A DNA stretch of 8,640 bases from JBDTMT01 sp033764095 (lineage in GTDB: Bacteria > Desulfobacterota > Binatia > HRBIN30 > CADEER01). The notes beneath the pieces were generated by a model, which saw only the letters and a list, made by a program, of their open reading frames with translations, made no database searches and was not told the origin of the DNA. Made by a program: the position numbers and the translations under genes. This document shows positions 7,140 through 8,640 of the stretch, in pieces (the stretch's first letter is position 1; each line of letters begins with the position of its first letter). Location: positions 1-8,640 of the forward strand of contig JANRJF010000139.1 of NCBI GenBank assembly GCA_033764095.1, given 5' to 3'.

Positions 7140-8585
7140 ATGAATGGCCGTTCGCGCGTCTCGCTGCCCGTTCTTGCGTTGTTCCTGATTGGCACGAGCG
7201 TGCCGTCCCTGGCGATCAGCCCGCTGCGTCCGTTCGGCTCGCACCCGGTCGCCTACGCCGCCGGAACCATCCAGCCGAACCATCTGAGCCAGGCGGTGCT
7301 CGATCAACAGGTGCGCGCCGTCTACGACGCGTGGAAGGCGCGCTACCTGCGCGCCGGCTGCGGCAGCGGCCGCTACTACGTCGCCGCCGACGTCGACAGC
7401 GACAACCTCACCGTCTCCGAGGCGCACGGCTACGGCATGCTGCTCACCGTGCTGATGGCCGGCCATGATCCGCAGGCGCAGGAGATCTTCGACGGTCTGT
7501 ACGGCTTCTTCCGCGCCCATCCGACGGCGACGCACTCGCACCTGATGTCGTGGTACCAGAACAAGTCCTGCGGCGACGCGCAGGGCCGCGACAGCGCCAC
7601 CGACGGCGACCTCGACATCGCCCTCGCGCTGCTGCTGGCCGACAAGCAGTGGGGCGGCTGCGAGGCAATCGACTACCGCGCCGAGGCGCTGCGCGTCATC
7701 GCCGACATCGCCGACGGCGAGCGCGATCCGAGCGGCCGCATCCTCTGGCTCGGCGACTGGGTCGGCGGGTCGAGCGACCGCTACCGCGCGGCGACGCGCA
7801 GCTCCGACCTGATGCCGGCGCACCTGCGCAGCTTCGCGCAGGCGAGCGGCGACGCCAGCTGGACGCAACTGCGCGACGCCACCTACGAGCTGATCGCGAC
7901 GCTGCAGAGCACCTACGCCGCGAGCACCGGGCTGCTGCCCGACTTCGTCGAGAGCGCGCTGAGCACGCCGAAGCCGGCGGCGGCGAACTTCCTCGAGGGC
8001 GCCAACGACGGCGCCTACGACTACAACGCCTGCCGCGTGCCCTGGCGGCTGGGCAGCGACGCGGTGCTGAGCGGCGACACGCGCGCCCGCGCCGCCGTGC
8101 AGCGCCTCACCACCTGGATCCGCGGCGCCAGCGGCGACGATCCCTCGCGCATCGCCAGCGGCTATCGGCTCAACGGCACGGTGAGCCCGGGGGCGAACTA
8201 CCAGTCGATGGCGTTCATCGCCCCGTTCGGTGTCGCGGCGATGAGCGATGCCGGCAACCAGGCCTGGCTCAACGCCGTCTGGGACGAGGTGGTGGCGACC
8301 CCGGTGAGCGCCGAGGGCTACTACGAGAACTCGATCAAGCTGCTGTCGATGCTGGTGATGTCGGGCAACTGGTGGGCGCCGGAAGCGGTGCGCGGCACGC
8401 TCTGCGGCGGGCCGCCGAGTGCCACCGCCTCGCCGACCCGCACGCCGACGGCGGCGCGGCCGAGCGCGACGCCGACGCGGACGAAGACCGCGACCCGCAC
8501 GCCGACGCGCACGCCGACCCGCCGGGCGACCGTGACGCCGACGCCGACGCCGCGGCGCGGCTCATCCTGGCTGCCCTGGCGCTGA
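7140..8585 (+). CDS. Secreted glycoside hydrolase family 8 enzyme (endoglucanase/lichenase/chitosanase type)
   Basis: This 481-residue secreted enzyme hydrolyses beta-1,4-linked polysaccharide by the inverting GH8 mechanism. A Sec signal peptide covers about residues 1-26 (hydrophobic core VLALFLIG, cleavage near PSLA). The (alpha/alpha)6 domain spans about 40-420. The general acid is E94 in VSEAHGYGM, and ATDGDLDIALALLLADKQW (153-171) fits the GH8 signature with D155. In the RVPWR block the sequence is YDYNACRVPWR, with N296 three residues before R299, where C. thermocellum CelA has its base Asp in DxxR. If aligned correctly this points to the subgroup with Asn there (chitosanase/lichenase-like), whose base lies elsewhere. 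Residues about 425-475 are a Thr/Pro/Arg linker-like tail, but no binding module follows, only GSSWLPWR. Substrate is undecided between cellulose, mixed-linked glucan and chitosan. Confidence 0.9.
   Translation: MNGRSRVSLPVLALFLIGTSVPSLAISPLRPFGSHPVAYAAGTIQPNHLSQAVLDQQVRAVYDAWKARYLRAGCGSGRYYVAADVDSDNLTVSEAHGYGMLLTVLMAGHDPQAQEIFDGLYGFFRAHPTATHSHLMSWYQNKSCGDAQGRDSATDGDLDIALALLLADKQWGGCEAIDYRAEALRVIADIADGERDPSGRILWLGDWVGGSSDRYRAATRSSDLMPAHLRSFAQASGDASWTQLRDATYELIATLQSTYAASTGLLPDFVESALSTPKPAAANFLEGANDGAYDYNACRVPWRLGSDAVLSGDTRARAAVQRLTTWIRGASGDDPSRIASGYRLNGTVSPGANYQSMAFIAPFGVAAMSDAGNQAWLNAVWDEVVATPVSAEGYYENSIKLLSMLVMSGNWWAPEAVRGTLCGGPPSATASPTRTPTAARPSATPTRTKTATRTPTRTPTRRATVTPTPTPRRGSSWLPWR
8421..8556 (+). 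repeat. Low-complexity repeat coding the Thr/Pro/Arg tail of the GH8 enzyme
   Basis: Imperfect tandem copies of ACGCCGACG-type hexamers and nonamers encode TPT/TRT motifs (for example TRTPTRTPTRRA). Such tails usually are flexible linkers in secreted enzymes. Here the tail is unusually Arg-rich and stands at the C-terminus, so it could also act by charge, for instance in binding the cell surface or an anionic polymer. Confidence 0.7.
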
Positions 8586-8594
8586 GCCGACGAC

Positions 8595-8640
8595 TCAGGC
8601 GCGGCGCACGCGACGCGCCAGCAGCGCGACGCCGAAGGGC
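8595..8640 (-). CDS. Possible 3' end of a - strand gene with hydrophobic, Arg-rich C-terminus
   Basis: Read on the - strand, the last bases give PFGVALLARRVRRA followed by TGA (complement of 8595-8597), ending nine bases after the GH8 stop in convergent orientation. A hydrophobic segment followed by clustered Arg at the very end resembles the ends of the two eight-cysteine proteins. Only about 15 codons are visible, so this may be chance in GC-rich DNA. Confidence 0.3.
   Translation of the reverse strand, partial: PFGVALLARRVRRA

Overview
The window is GC-rich, densely coded DNA, probably from a Gram-negative environmental bacterium. The GC-rich third codon positions, the Thr/Pro/Arg secretion tail and the small secreted proteins with Arg-rich C-terminal anchors would fit a deltaproteobacterium-like or Binatota-like lineage. 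No rRNA or other taxonomic marker is present, so this placement is a weak inference.

The left half (1-5204, + strand) is a housekeeping run: the 3' two-thirds of guaA (GMP synthase), a small four-helix-bundle (S23/IVP-type) gene, then a complete dnaE (DNA polymerase III alpha). The small gene is the foreign-looking part. It is bracketed by two 32-bp arrays, each of four 8-bp units and in inverted orientation. The left array begins on the guaA stop codon. The right array is translated as the tail of the protein and ends just before the dnaE ribosome binding site. dnaE carries its own insertion: an in-frame G/C-rich palindrome of about 39 bp within an extra stretch of about 30 residues, between the helix-hairpin-helix region and the next conserved block.

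The middle (5205-6130) holds a hairpin after dnaE and two tandem paralogous genes on the - strand. Each encodes a secretion signal, an ectodomain with eight conserved cysteines, one C-terminal membrane helix and an Arg-rich end. I do not recognise the family. The architecture resembles substrates of C-terminal protein-sorting systems.

The right part (6395-8585, + strand) has a glutathione S-transferase-like gene and a secreted glycoside hydrolase family 8 enzyme. The hydrolase has a Thr/Pro/Arg-rich tail, and a perfect inverted repeat lies directly before its start codon. The last bases may be the 3' end of a - strand gene whose product also ends in a hydrophobic, Arg-rich tail.

The genes do not form one pathway. 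The points of most interest are the array-bracketed four-helix-bundle unit, the palindrome inside dnaE, and the tandem eight-cysteine proteins.
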